A program made the position numbers and the translations under genes. From NCBI RefSeq assembly GCF_030272615.1, contig NC_081415.1, positions 599,521,644 through 599,585,643 on the forward strand: a stretch of DNA of 64,000 bases. The letters run 5' to 3'. Below, piece by piece: positions 10,143 to 21,564 of this stretch (within the stretch, counting starts at the first letter, position 1; the number at the start of each line of letters is the position of its first letter). The notes beneath the pieces were generated by a model. That model searched no databases. It was not told where the DNA came from and saw only the letters and a list, made by a program, of their open reading frames with translations. The DNA comes from Cryptomeria japonica (Eukaryota; Streptophyta; Pinopsida; Cupressales; Cupressaceae).

Positions 10143-11648
10143 TCAATTTGAACTAGAATCTTTACTTATAGCAGCCACCGGAGGAGATTCCTCTGCAGCT
10201 ATATTGTCGTCTAATACACTTTCAGTCTCCGGCCGAATTTCATTTTTCACGGCAGCCTTTTCCATAGCCTGGTGCAGAGCCTGAATCAGCTTTTCCAGTG
10301 CAGCAGTTGGATCGTCACTCAACCTCATCAATTGCTCTGTCACATCTGCCGGCGTCATCTGCGCTTCTTTCATCAACACCTCAATTTGGTCAAACAAATG
10401 ATGATCTTTAACACCAAGATAATTTCGAGAGAGAACTTTAAACGCAGGAAAAGTACAGAAAGACAAATAAATGTGCTTATCCATGCGCCCCGACCGAAGA
10501 AGCGCAGGGTCCAGCCTATCAACATGATTTGTCGTAAAAATAATAATTCTTTCGCTGCCGCAACAGGACCACAAGCCATCTGTGAAATTCAAAACCCCGG
10601 ACAGAGTCACCTGACTTTCTTCACTTTCTTTCTCATCTTTCGCAGGGTTTTGCTCTTCCTTGCTCTCTTTCTTCACCTTCTTTTTCCGATCCGTCAGATC
10701 CAGCGAGCAGTCGATGTCCTCAATCACAATAACAGACTTATTCGTAGTCCCGATCAAAAGCTTCCTCAGCTCAGTGTTGCTCTTAACCCCAGTTAGCTCT
10801 AGATCATAAATGTCGTACTCGAGAAAATTCGCAATAGCAGCGATCATACTCGATTTTCCGGTGCCGGGCGGGCCGTAGAGCAAATACCCCCGTTTCCAGG
10901 CACGGCCGACCTTCTTATAATACTTTTCCCTCTGAGAAAACTTTGTGAGGTCCTCCATTATGTCTTCCTTTACCTCGGGGTCAAGAGCCACGGTTTCGAA
11001 CGTCGCAGGGTGCTCGAAAACCACCGGCGTCCAAACGCGGTTTCTTTCCTCGTAGAAGTGCGACTTACCACCTTTGTTGGTGTAAATCTTCCGGTGCCGA
11101 TTCCTCAGCTCCATGATCTTGGCCTCTGCAATTACATGCGGCAGATAGGATTCAAATATCTTGGCTTTGTCTTTCTTGTGGAATGTGAGCTCGAACTGGC
11201 GCTTTTCATCAGAGACATCATACCAGGAGAAGACAGGCTGCTTTAACTCTCTGCTACGGAAAGTCCACCAGGCTTGGACACCGTGAAACTCGTCCATGAT
11301 TTGTTGGCTTTTGTCCATGGTGTATGTAAATGCCTTGGCATTTTTGGGCCTGCTGAGCTTCAATCTGGTGGCGTCGGAAGATGATCTGGTGCTCAGATAA
11401 ATCTGCACCGATTCGTAAACATGGCTGACCTTGATGCCTTCGTTCTCCTCAATCACGAGAGTGATGTAGAAAGAGAGAATTCGTGAGAGCCTTCTGAGTA
11501 GCGCTCCGAAATATTCCAAGAGTTCGGGAGGGAGGTACTCCCTGGCCATTGTTCCCAAGAAAAAAATGGCTGCCGTGAGCGTGCCGACATTGGACCACAT
11601 CTCCATTGCCATATTGTGGGATTGCGTTGGGTTGAGAGCAGAGCTCAT
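10143..11648 (-). CDS. BCS1-like AAA-ATPase with N-terminal membrane anchor
   Basis: This is an uninterrupted 501-residue ORF without introns, typical in length and structure for the plant AAA-ATPase (ASD/BCS1-like) family. A hydrophobic segment at about 20-36 would anchor it in a membrane; family members sit in mitochondria, the ER or the plasma membrane. Residues about 35-130 form the AAA-associated domain. The ATPase core has Walker A GPPGTGKS (259-266), Walker B VIVIEDID (306-313), sensor-1 TTN (372-374) and the arginine-finger motif LLRSGRMD (383-390). A charged Lys/Glu insert at 321-346 follows Walker B, as is usual in this plant family. The tail after 460 is acidic and not conserved. 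All catalytic residues are present, so it should hydrolyse ATP. Plant relatives are often induced by stress or pathogens, but the substrate is unknown. ATG 11648 is the first in frame; Met13 and Met15 are alternatives. Confidence 0.95.
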   Translation of the reverse strand: MSSALNPTQSHNMAMEMWSNVGTLTAAIFFLGTMAREYLPPELLEYFGALLRRLSRILSFYITLVIEENEGIKVSHVYESVQIYLSTRSSSDATRLKLSRPKNAKAFTYTMDKSQQIMDEFHGVQAWWTFRSRELKQPVFSWYDVSDEKRQFELTFHKKDKAKIFESYLPHVIAEAKIMELRNRHRKIYTNKGGKSHFYEERNRVWTPVVFEHPATFETVALDPEVKEDIMEDLTKFSQREKYYKKVGRAWKRGYLLYGPPGTGKSSMIAAIANFLEYDIYDLELTGVKSNTELRKLLIGTTNKSVIVIEDIDCSLDLTDRKKKVKKESKEEQNPAKDEKESEESQVTLSGVLNFTDGLWSCCGSERIIIFTTNHVDRLDPALLRSGRMDKHIYLSFCTFPAFKVLSRNYLGVKDHHLFDQIEVLMKEAQMTPADVTEQLMRLSDDPTAALEKLIQALHQAMEKAAVKNEIRPETESVLDDNIAAEESPPVAAISKDSSSN

Positions 11649-11760
11649 AGCAATACAAGCTTTATAGAAAGGGGAAAGGTGATTAAATGAGTCATAGAAG
11701 ATACGAGTGTGGCGTCATGGTATGGTGTAAGGAAACAGCTGGGTTACCCACATGATAGTG
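11649..11760 (-). promoter_or_regulatory. Upstream region of the AAA-ATPase gene
   Basis: On the minus strand CTATAAA (11667-11661) lies only 13-19 bases before the ATG. If it is the real TATA box, transcription would start inside the first codons and translation would begin at Met13 or Met15; otherwise the match is accidental. A TGACTCA site (AP-1/bZIP-like) lies at about 11682-11688. Confidence 0.35.
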
Positions 11761-11953
11761 TTCAATTGTAATTCCACTTAGTGCCTCCTTCCTCGTAATT
11801 TTCAGTTTCAGCACTTGGTAAGGACGAGGAAATTGCTTAAGAGACTTTTCTTGAGTAATTATCAGTAGGACAAGGGCCGTACTATATTTTATGTCATAAA
11901 ACCTTGCGAGTCATTTCGCCTCTACCTCCGTATGCGTACCGAGTAATTTCGCC

Positions 11954-12067
11954 TCTCCCTCCTTATGCGTACCTATTACGAAAGCATTTGACGATTACTA
12001 ATAATTAATTTCTCCCTCCTTATGCGTACCTATTACGAAAGCATTTGACGATTACTAATAATTAATT
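11954..12067. repeat. 57-bp tandem duplication upstream of the AAA-ATPase gene
   Basis: Two essentially identical 57-bp units start TCTCCCTCCTTATGCGTACC at 11954 and 12011. A third, partial copy (CTACCTCCGTATGCGTACC) lies at about 11922-11940. Confidence 0.9.
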
Positions 12068-14561
12068 AATTAAAATTTAAAAAATAAATTGTGTATCATA
12101 TGTGTTCATTATTTCGCTTAAAAAATTATTATATTATTATATTTCTATTGGGTATGTATTTGACTATTCCATATGTATTCGATCATGAATAAAAATTAAT
12201 TGAATTAAAAAAAATTATATTTTGAATATCAATTAATTAATTATAACTAAATATTGATTCTACATTAATTTAAATCTTAAACATGATCTTAATTCTAATC
12301 TTAACACTAATTATTAAAATTAGTGGTGAACGTGATTTTTAATTATTATTTTTGCAAAGTTATATTATTAGTTATGTCATTATATTCAATTTTTGCATTA
12401 ATTTAAACAATTATTTCACATAATTAAAAAAATTGAAACAAACTTTTATGATTTTTTTTTTTTCTTTTTATTTGACATGATTATATAAATATCATTTTTC
12501 TTTCTTTTTATTGCTCTATACTGCAAATAGTAAATATAAAATTCTATTTTATTTTATTTTTAATACATATTTTATTACATTAGATGTCAAATCATATATC
12601 ATATTTTATTAAACTTGAATTGTGTTTCGTTGTGAAAGAAATTTTCTAATTTTATTTTAATTGGTGAATAGTACCATCAATGGAAACCCTGGAGATCTAT
12701 GTTTCTTATTCATTGGGCAGTGATATTTTTCTTCCCCTTTTTTATTAATAATCTTACCTATTTTACCCTTGACATTGGGCCAATCATAACGCAACTTCAT
12801 AAATTGTGTATATTGTCTAAATATAAACATGTTGTGCTCCGTAATAGATAGATCAAACAAATGGAAAGTAGTACACCATGTGTTATGTAATATCTATAAA
12901 AAATTATATTAACACTTGCACCAAAAGGGGTGCAAGGGTTACACCGATAATAAGATATAGATGAATTATTTAAGATGAAGAGGTTGTTGTCGCAATCATT
13001 ATTAGAGAAGAAGAGGTTGTTGTCACATTCATTATTAGAGAAGTAAATAGAGTTGATTTATAACTCTCTTTTTTCTCTAATTAAATTTTTATTTTAAGAA
13101 TAAAAATCATTAAAAATATGATTAATATATTTTTCGTGAATGAAAGAGAAACGACAAGATTAACTTATTTCTATATAATAGATCAGATTTGCTTTATATT
13201 ATATTAATATAATTGAAAGGATAGATGTTGGATATATTTGTTTGTTTTTGTCTCACATCCATATTTGTTTATTTGTCTCACATCCATGCAGTTACACAAT
13301 CTTTCACATATGTAGTTCTTTTATTTGTTGAGTTGTTCTAGAGAACTTGGGACATGGGTATCTAGGTTATCTAAGGGGGAAGGAGAGGCTAGAGTGTTTT
13401 TCTTTTTTGGAAGGTCTAATAAATTATTTGAGATCATTCTAATAGTTTACAATCTGAGCTTCAAAGTGCCTCAATGAGAGACATAATTTTCATTTGTTTG
13501 GGAATCTTTTTACCACAACATTATGCCTCATATATCCTAGATTCTAACACAATCTCAAGTTTTCCCATAGGGGAGGAGTTGAAATCAATAGATACACAAA
13601 TCCTAATATACATCCAAAATGCTTCCTTATGTATCTACTCATCCATCATTATGAAAGAGCCAATTTTATCTCCAATCATTTTTTAGGCTTTAGCATTCTA
13701 GAGTATTGTATAGGATTATATAAATTGATCCACATTAGAGTGTCGTTGATTTTTCCATTGATAAAATTAAAATATAAAACTCATTTAACCATATAAAGCT
13801 TACCCATCAATCATTATAGGTTCCTAAATTATTATTTCTAATTTTCTCCAATTTTCTCTCCCATGTAAAACATTTCCTCGAAAAAAACTCTTAGGTATAA
13901 ACTTAATTTTAACATCTTTTCCACATTTTTTTTTCACACTTCTAAATTTTTGCCCTAGCATGCCTTCCAATCATGGCCCATTTCATTAAAAAGGTGCATT
14001 CTCAAAGGCAAGTCATGAAATTGGTAAGTTTGTTTGAATTCAAGTAGAAGGAAATGCAACTTAGCGACTGCACACACACACACACACACACACACATTTT
14101 CCCTTTAAACTCCTATATTGAAATGTATATTTCTTCTATTTTGGTTTTAATCTTTCTTTTAAACAGATTTACAAGTTGATAGAAATGCTTCACTTATTTA
14201 TACTTTCAGATTTAAATCATGAGAATAAATGAAATGCTAATATGTTGTTTAAATTGAACGTTTTAGATTAACTAATAAACAGATTTAAACACTTTAACAG
14301 AAATATAAATGGATCTGAATCTATTTCTTTTTCCTTCTATTTTATTTTCCTATAGTATTACAAATGAAATTTGCTAGAAATAAAATTGAATCTTTTCTAT
14401 TTATTTTAAATGAACTTGTTAAAAGATAACCATCTATGAGTTAAACAAAATATAACTAATACTACTTTAGTGATAGCAAGTTTCCTTCATTTCAACAATA
14501 GCTTAAATTTGAAACACAACTCCATATTGCCATTAAAGTAAATCTTATATTCTATTAGACA
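12068..14561. other. AT-rich intergenic stretch
   Basis: Only short chance ORFs and T-rich or A-rich runs were seen. A near-duplicate pair of GAAGAGGTTGTTGTC segments lies at about 12977-13026. No gene or transposon end is supported. Confidence 0.5.
14071..14096. repeat. (CA)13 microsatellite
   Basis: Perfect CA dinucleotide run. Confidence 0.95.
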
Positions 14562-14993
14562 ATAATTATATAGCCACAGAACTTGAAACATCCATCATTG
14601 AACATCTTTGAACAAAATAAAATGCTATTGTGTGTGTTTCTATATGTATATATACAAATACATGTATATGTATATGTATGTATATATACATACATATATA
14701 TACATATGTGTATATATATATATGTATGTATATGTATATATATATATATATGTATACATATGTATACATATGTATATATATATGTATGTATACATATGTA
14801 TATATATATATACACATATGTATACATATGTATATATATATATATACATATGTATACATATGTATATATATATGTATACATATGTATACATACATATATA
14901 TGTATACATATGTATATATATATATATATATACATATGTATACATATGTATATATATATGTATACATATGTATACATACATATATATGTATAC

Positions 14994-15049
<56 letters not shown>

Positions 15050-15076
15050 ACATATATATATACATATGTATATATA
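14562..15076. repeat. Dispersed repeat module with a 440-bp TA/TACA/TATG microsatellite
   Basis: Bases 14568-14640 carry the module also found at 46240-46310 and, inverted, at 21720-21770 and 22430-22480 (GAACAAAATAAAATGCTAT). It is followed by about 440 bp of TA, TATG and TACA repeats. Apparent ORFs in all frames (repeated Tyr, Ile, Met, Cys and Val codons) are artefacts of the repeat. Confidence 0.85.
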
Positions 15077-15887
15077 TCTTGGTAAATAGATTTGTCACTG
15101 CGATCGTTTACCTAAAACTGACCCTGTTTGCCCGATGAGCAGTGACAAACATTCCAACAGTTGGAGAGATCGTTCTGTGAAACACAATCTTCCTCTGCGT
15201 TTGAGAGGGGCAGCTCCCTCGTATGATAGGGGTGTTTAGGATTTTCATGTACTTTTAACCTGAAAGTACATAAAGGAGAAAACATAGAACTTAAACAAGA
15301 TTAATAACAAAAAACCTACTAGAAGACATACGAACACCAAGTAGGATTCCATAAATGATAACAATCACAAAAGGGGTTACAACCAAAAAGGTTAGTCATG
15401 CAACAATGATGAAAGAAGTACAATAAACCTCGACACACGAAGAGATAGGTTGTACCAGCACATGCAAGTCAAGATACCATGAAATGATGTGTTTCATCAA
15501 TAGATTTCACCAATACACAAAGGGATTACTAGTTCAACATATGAGAAATTAATAATGATAACTCATGAGTACATTCAAGGCACACGAACTTAATGTATTA
15601 TTCATTATCCTTTTTGAAAATTTACAAGTTCAAAAACCCCTTAATACAAAGTTATGAACATCAAAATATCTCACTTAGTTTCTCTACAAAATTCTGTAGA
15701 GTTTTCCCCCTCCCTAAGAGTCTCCCTTCACATTACAAATAGCCTTGTGTTTATAGGCTTCCCAGAATAACCACCTTAGTAACTAACTCTAATCCTGGGT
15801 TAATAACTAACTCTTTTCTGCATGAATTTCAATGAGTTAATAACTTACCCACTTATGTGCAGAAAAAGTCAATTTTCTAACCTTTGG
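15077..15887. other. Non-coding stretch, possible minus-strand LTR remnant
   Basis: Minus-strand CCTATAAACACAAGG near 15746-15760 resembles an LTR TATA region, and CATGTACTTTTAACCTGAAAGTACAT at about 15245-15270 is a small hairpin. No paired LTR ends or target duplication could be assigned. Confidence 0.3.
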
Positions 15888-18040
15888 TTACAATAAGCGA
15901 CATAAGTCACTTTTTACAAAACAACAACTTGAAACTTTATAATTTTGATGAAAAACAAAGTAATAATTTATGTTTAGGTACTTCTTTGTCTTCATCCACT
16001 TCATTTGGACTTTCAATATGTCTTTCCATTTGAAAGGAAAAGACAACCTTGAGATTCTCCATAAGAATTTAAGGGATTGATTGTTGCAATAGGCCCATGC
16101 ATTGATAAAATGATCATTGACATGAAGAAATATTTGTCCACCATTAACCTGTCTTTGAGGAGATGCTCTACAACCACCTCTACATCTACTAAGTATCTTC
16201 ACTTGATTGTTATCACTTGAATTTATTCAAATCCTCCCGAGTTGGTGTTTACCATCATTGGAAGTCTTAAGTCTTATTTGGAACAAATTTGATGTTCTTC
16301 ACAATATAGAAAGTAGTGTTTCTTTAATGAATCCCTTTTCAAAGCATCCCACTTTGCCATTAAACCTCCATTCTAATATATAAGCAATTACAAGAAATTT
16401 GTTGAGATCTTCTGTATTTAACCAAGGTAACATTGTGAGATGCCATGAGTATACAACACTTTGTGTACATGAATATAAGGCTCTCTTGACGAATTACTAC
16501 ACCATGCATTTATGATGGAAGAATATTCCCATGCTAGACCTTTTGAAGATTTTTCAACTTTCCACTGCTCTTCCCAAATGTTCAATGCATTCATCTTTTA
16601 ATCCTTTGACATTTGCACAATAACTTCAACATCTTCTTTGAAAACTTTCAAGCGCCTTTTCAAATCTGCACCGTGAGACCACGAGACCACAATTTCTTTG
16701 AGGTATTCTATCCAACAGTTTACGTGCCATGACTACATTTTCATCTCTTGAAACATTGTAAACCCTTTTCATCAAATTGAATTTACATCTGCCATTTTGC
16801 ATTTTCTCTAAGTTTTTAATGTGTGAATCTTACAATCATCACATGTCATGAGATGACATCAATCTAAGGAACTTTGTCAAACATTTCACTTGCCTTGTCT
16901 GTGCTTCCACGGTTTGCATTTATGTCTACGGTGATTCTTTCAAACAGCTACAAAGAAATAATGTTGCCTCCATGATCTGCAGCATATGACATTTTTTCAA
17001 ACATGTCATGTCGTGTGATGGCATCAATTTGAGGCATTCAATCAAACAATCTGCATGTGCGTTGCTATGCTTTGATGGATGTAATACCCCATTTCAAAAT
17101 CCAATTTTATGGATATCTTGCAATCATCAAATTTCATGAGACCACATTTTTGCGATCAAAACATGCCATGAGATGACGTTTCTTTGAGGAATTCTGTCAA
17201 ACTATTGGCATGCCTGTGCATTCCCTATGCTCCCACGATGCATTCATGTCTGCCATGATCTTTTGTCAAACAGTTCACGTGCCACGTCAAGGCTTCCATG
17301 ATTTGCATCTGTTGGGTGACATAGTCCTTGGTGGTGACTTATCAAACAGTAAATGCCTTGTCAATGCTTCCATTATCACGTTTTAGGGGGTGTTTTTCCA
17401 AACACTCCACGTGCTTTAGCTATACCCCCATATTTTGCATACAAACCGTTCCAGGCAGCTGCATCTTCTATCCTCTGTGCTATGATGAATGTCATGACAG
17501 ATTTAAAGGCATTCATTCAGGGTATAATACTATAATGGCCAAGTCAAAACTTCCACATTCTGCATTATTTCAACCATGATTTACATGCTTGGGTTACTAT
17601 GTAATTTTGTCAAACAGATTGCATGCTATACATCATTCCCTAAGATGACAATTCATTGAGGCATTCTGACAAATGGTTCGCATCTTATCTATGCCTTCCA
17701 CATTTCGCATCCATATTCACATTTCAGGCATGTCCATGCTCCCTTATCTGAGGTTTATCAAACATGTCAATGTGTTGTTTACTCTTATTCATTCTGTAAA
17801 CATAGCGGCCAGGGCTGTTAGAACATATCCATTATGCTTTGGTGCATGTTGATATCCCTTCCAGAACTTCCATTCTAGGAAAGGCAAAGAGAATGTTGAC
17901 GTAGTTTGCAGAGTTTGGCTCTTATAAACAAATGGTTGCATTTACTTGGAAATTTCTAAAGATTCCTCATCAAGTCCATTTGGTGTGTATGGTGCTATCT
18001 TCAGTGCATTGATAACCTGCTACTTGAAGCTCTCTTTTTT
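15888..18040 (-). pseudogene. PLS-type pentatricopeptide repeat (PPR) gene, degenerate
   Basis: The minus strand carries many recognisable PPR motifs in shifting frames: LYAKYGGIAKARGVFGKTPP (about 17470-17385), GSLDVARELFDK (about 17305-17266), FDRIPQRNVISWHVLIAK (about 17200-17140) and GSTDKASEMFDKVP (about 16915-16873). Further upstream FPRMEVLEG fits the first long motif. Near 16560 CIEHLGRAV matches the conserved 'LLGRAG' segment. Around 16160-16110 VNGGQIFLHVNDHF, followed by YYFVFHQ, matches the E/E+ extension of PLS PPR proteins. Intact family members bind organellar RNA and are needed for editing or processing in plastids and mitochondria. Many stops and frameshifts rule out a working protein. 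No DYW end was found, and sequence beyond 15888 is non-coding. Confidence 0.8.
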
Positions 18041-18064
18041 TTTTTTTTAAACTCTTATGAAAAA

Positions 18065-18232
18065 GGATTAAGAATGCTCATTTTTTTAGCATTTCTAACC
18101 TTCCTGGCAAAGTGGGACTTGCAAGGTTACGAAATGAGGTTAGAAATGCTCAAAAAGTGAGCATTTCTAACCTTTTTGACAAAAGGTTGAGAAATGAGGT
18201 TAAGAATGCTAAAAAAGTGAGCGTTTCTAACC
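18065..18232. repeat. Three tandem hairpin units
   Basis: Near-palindromes lie at 18065-18100, 18138-18172 and 18198-18232. The middle one has perfect 14-bp arms (GGTTAGAAATGCTC) around a 7-base loop; the others have a few mismatches. Spacing is about 73 and 60 bases. A T12 run precedes the array. Confidence 0.85.
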
Positions 18233-18789
18233 TTCTGCTTCAATGAACTATCTTTTAGACCCTGGAAACCATTGATTATTGAGAATGAATCAAGGAAGAA
18301 TGCAACCGATGTCTGAAGATGATTTTCTTATCACAAATGACCAAACATATTGAAATAATTTAAAATATTAAATTATCATTTGAGAAATAATTTAAATATT
18401 TTAATATATCACTTTCGCTGGAGAAAAATTGCATAACTTTCAAACGGTAGGGAGTTAGGTCCTAAAATTTGAAACACGCGTCAATTTAAGGGGAAAAGGT
18501 CCACACAATTATTTACACCTCATGACGAAGCATTAAATGAGATATTTTAATCATTTGGGAGCAACAGACACCAAAAATTGAAAGTTTAAAATATGACAAA
18601 GTATGAATTGGGTTCAGGTGATAGTTGGACATGTGATACAAAATGATGTTTAGATCCTGACTGTCAACTAGTTTCCCTCAATTTGTGGTAATTCTAAAAA
18701 TCTTCCATTTTTCATATTTTGACTAGCAATGACCTTGGGCAACGCGCTCATTACTTATGCATAAACACTCATTGGACCTTTACTTATGC
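18233..18789. other. Non-coding stretch
   Basis: No ORF or known repeat was recognised. The segment around 18420-18600 has fairly balanced composition and could be an old transposon remnant. Confidence 0.35.
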
Positions 18790-19377
18790 ATGTATATAAT
18801 GTATATGTATATATACCTATACATATAAATATATGGAAAATAACCATATATGTAGAAAACTTGAAACTTAATATCACAAGGACATAAAATAAAAGCACGA
18901 GATGCAGGAGTGAAAGATGTAACTGTGATGTGACTAAAAACTAGATATTGTTGATATTCTATTAGATGCAAATTCATTTCTCATATGATAAACTACTAAA
19001 TGATGTTGTTGTATTTGTCATATAAAATTTATTGGAAGTAATAAATAGAAAAGATTAAAGTTCTCCGAAAATAGTATAATTTGTATGCTTGATAATATTA
19101 TTGAGTTGTCTAAAATCAGTATAATATGTATGTCTGATAATATTATTTATAGTGAGTATATACTCATTGTAACTAATATTATCAGGCATCAGGAGAATAA
19201 GGCTTTTTTGCAGAGAAAACAATGAAAATGCCCCCAAAAAATTCTTCCTTTCCCAAAGTTTTTAGGGCAATGTAGTTGGTGGAAATTCGTTCCAAGTGGG
19301 CCCATAACGTGTACATAGGAAGGTTGTTATAAGCATATAGACAATATATACTCACTGCAAATAATACTATCAGGCAT
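18790..19377 (+). repeat. Dispersed repeat, left arm of an inverted-repeat complex
   Basis: It starts in a TA-rich microsatellite, then carries the module ATAACCATAT...GAAAACTTGAAAC, also at 53978-54010. Bases 18990-19190 are present inverted at 22070-22310, including TGATAATATTATT...GTGAGTATATACTCA. Bases 19195-19340 (AACAATGAAAATGCCCC...TTTTTAGGGCAATGTAGTTG) recur at 20530-20670 and 54265-54395. No transposase gene is visible, so it behaves like a non-autonomous DNA element or foldback repeat. Confidence 0.7.
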
Positions 19378-20347
19378 ACATATTAATGAAATCATAAATA
19401 ATGAAGAGGTTTCAAATAATTATGAACAATAATCAATTTTTTTTGCATTCACTATAATGATTTTGGCATTATAAATAGAGAGATGCCATTTAATAGTGCA
19501 CCCATAAAATGAAATGATAAATAATGAAGGGGTTTCGAATAATTATGAACAATAATCATTTTTTTTTGCATTCATTGTAATGATTTTGGAATTATAAACA
19601 GAGAGACACCATTTAACAACGCGCCCATAAAATGAAATGATAAATAATGAAGGGGTTTTGAATAATTATGAACAATAATCATTTTTTTTTGCATTCATTG
19701 TAATGATTTATGAACTATAAACAGAGAGACACCATTTAATAGTGCGCCCATAAAATGAAATGATAAATAATGAAGGGCTTTCGAATAATTATGAACAATA
19801 ATCATTTTTTTTGCATTCACTGTAATTATTTTGGACCTATAAACAGAGAGACACCATTTAACAGCGCGCCCATAAAATGAAATGATAAATAATGAAGGGG
19901 TTTCGAATAATTATGAACAATAATCAATTTTTTTTGCATTCACTGTAATGATTTTGGCATTATAAATAAAGAGACACCATTTAATAGCGCACCCATAAAA
20001 TGAAATGATAAATATAATGATGAGGTTTCGAACAATTATGAATAATAATAAAAATTTTTTGCATTCACTGTAATGATTTTGGCATTATAGATAGTGAGAC
20101 ACCATTTAACAATGCACCCATAAAATGAAATGATAAATAATGAAGGGGTTTCAAAGAAAATGAAGAGATAATCAATTGTTTTGTCATTCTCTATGAGGAT
20201 TTCAACATTATAAACAGAGAAACACCATTTAACAATGCACCCATAAAATGAAAGGAAAAATAATGAAGGGGTTTCGAAGAAAACAAAGAGATAATCAATT
20301 TTTTTGCCATTCTCTATGAGGATTTTGGCATTATTAAACTATAACAG
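19378..20347. repeat. 123-bp tandem repeat, about eight units
   Basis: The marker CCCATAAAAT recurs at 19501, 19624, 19747, 19869, 19992, 20117 and 20240, spacing 122-125 bases, with one further unit on the left. Each unit carries ATGAAATGATAAATAATGAAG, a T-run before GCATTC and AGAGAGACACCATTTAA. Units differ by scattered substitutions; the last two diverge most. A lone inverted copy of the core lies at about 21920-21945. Confidence 0.9.
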
Positions 20348-20700
20348 AGTATTGAAATGAAACCCTAAACTGCATACAAAGAAACCATAAATAGACAAAG
20401 CATAATGCAACTACGAAGGAGCAAAATCATCATTGGACATCCAATATGCAAGGAGGAAGAGCATGACTCGTACCTAGGAGCACTCCTAAGCTCGGTTGAG
20501 TGAAGGAGAAGTGTCAGAGAAAGAGAAACGACGAAGGCTGAAGTTTTTTGTAGACCAAACAATGAAAATGCCCCAAAAAATCTTCATTTTCCTAAGTTTT
20601 TAGGGCAACGTAGATGGCAGTTTTTCGGGCCACGTGGACCCATAATGCATACGCAGGAAGGCAGTTATGGGCGGTCAACCTTATTTTGGACCACCCATTT
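20348..20700 (+). repeat. Further copy of the dispersed repeat
   Basis: Bases 20348-20420 are present inverted at about 21565-21650. Bases 20530-20690 repeat the segment of 19200-19340, ending GTTATGGGCGGTCAACC, close to the end seen at 54400 (GTTATGGGTGTTCAAC). Confidence 0.7.
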
Positions 20701-21564
20701 TAAACTTTATAACATGAAATATGCATTTAATAATATTTGTAATATAAAATATTTAAGTTAATTTTAATTTATAAAAAGGTGAAAAACATATTAGTTGATA
20801 GGTATTTTATAAACATATATTGGCCTTTTCATGTGTGGTTGTTGGTGCAAAAGAGGTCAAGTATCAGGTGACACTTTGAAATGACCACTTTTTTACCTTT
20901 TGGCGCATAACGACCCGTAGAAATCAGATCGTTAATACCCAGAAGCCAAATCAATAGGTTTAACCAGTTAAGTTGCATATGAAGACAACCAAAAAAAAAT
21001 TCAAAATCCGATGTACAGTTTAGGATTTGTGGGTGCGCAAAGTTAGCTATGATGGGTACTGGTGTTCTTCCCCTATAGACTTTTTTGCTAAAAAAATTTA
21101 ATTCTAAATACTGATTGGTTTAACTAATTGGAAAAAAGAATTTAATGAATGCAATAGTTCTGCCTTGGCAGGAACTAATAAATTATTTTTATAATAAACT
21201 AATAACCATATAGCCACAGAACATAACAAATTGTTAATCTTTTTTATTTCAATATAATGTATGTCTGATAATATTATTTATTGTGAGTATATGCTTGTTG
21301 TAATCAACAACGGAAATACTAAATTCCTTATTGAAGGGCGCTCATCCAGGTTGGTACACGCAGAATAACTAAATTCCCTCTGTAGTCAATGTTTGATGTT
21401 ATAAATCTTTCAATTTAAATTATACTGTTTTCAGTAAACCAACATTTCTTTCATATTTTTTTCAATATCTCAAAATTGTATTTAATTCCAAGTTTTCCAT
21501 TCAATATAAGTCACTGTAAATAATATTAACAGGCATATTGAATGTCATATGATGGTTTATGCTC
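20701..21564. other. Centre of the inverted-repeat complex
   Basis: AT-rich, no gene. A short copy of the ATAACCATATAGCCACAGAAC module sits at 21206-21226 and a TGATAATATTATTTATTGTGA fragment at 21265-21285. Confidence 0.45.

Noticed and set aside
10272-11246. Plus-strand ORFs within the AAA-ATPase locus
   Set aside because: Shadows of the strong minus-strand gene with intact ATPase motifs.
14555-15138. Several overlapping ORFs of Tyr, Ile, Met and Cys codons on both strands
   Set aside because: They are translations of a TA/TACA/TATG microsatellite; all frames stay open because the repeat has no stop codons in phase.
19378-20347. CRISPR-like regular repeat
   Set aside because: The units are contiguous 123-bp tandem repeats without unique spacers, in a plant genome.
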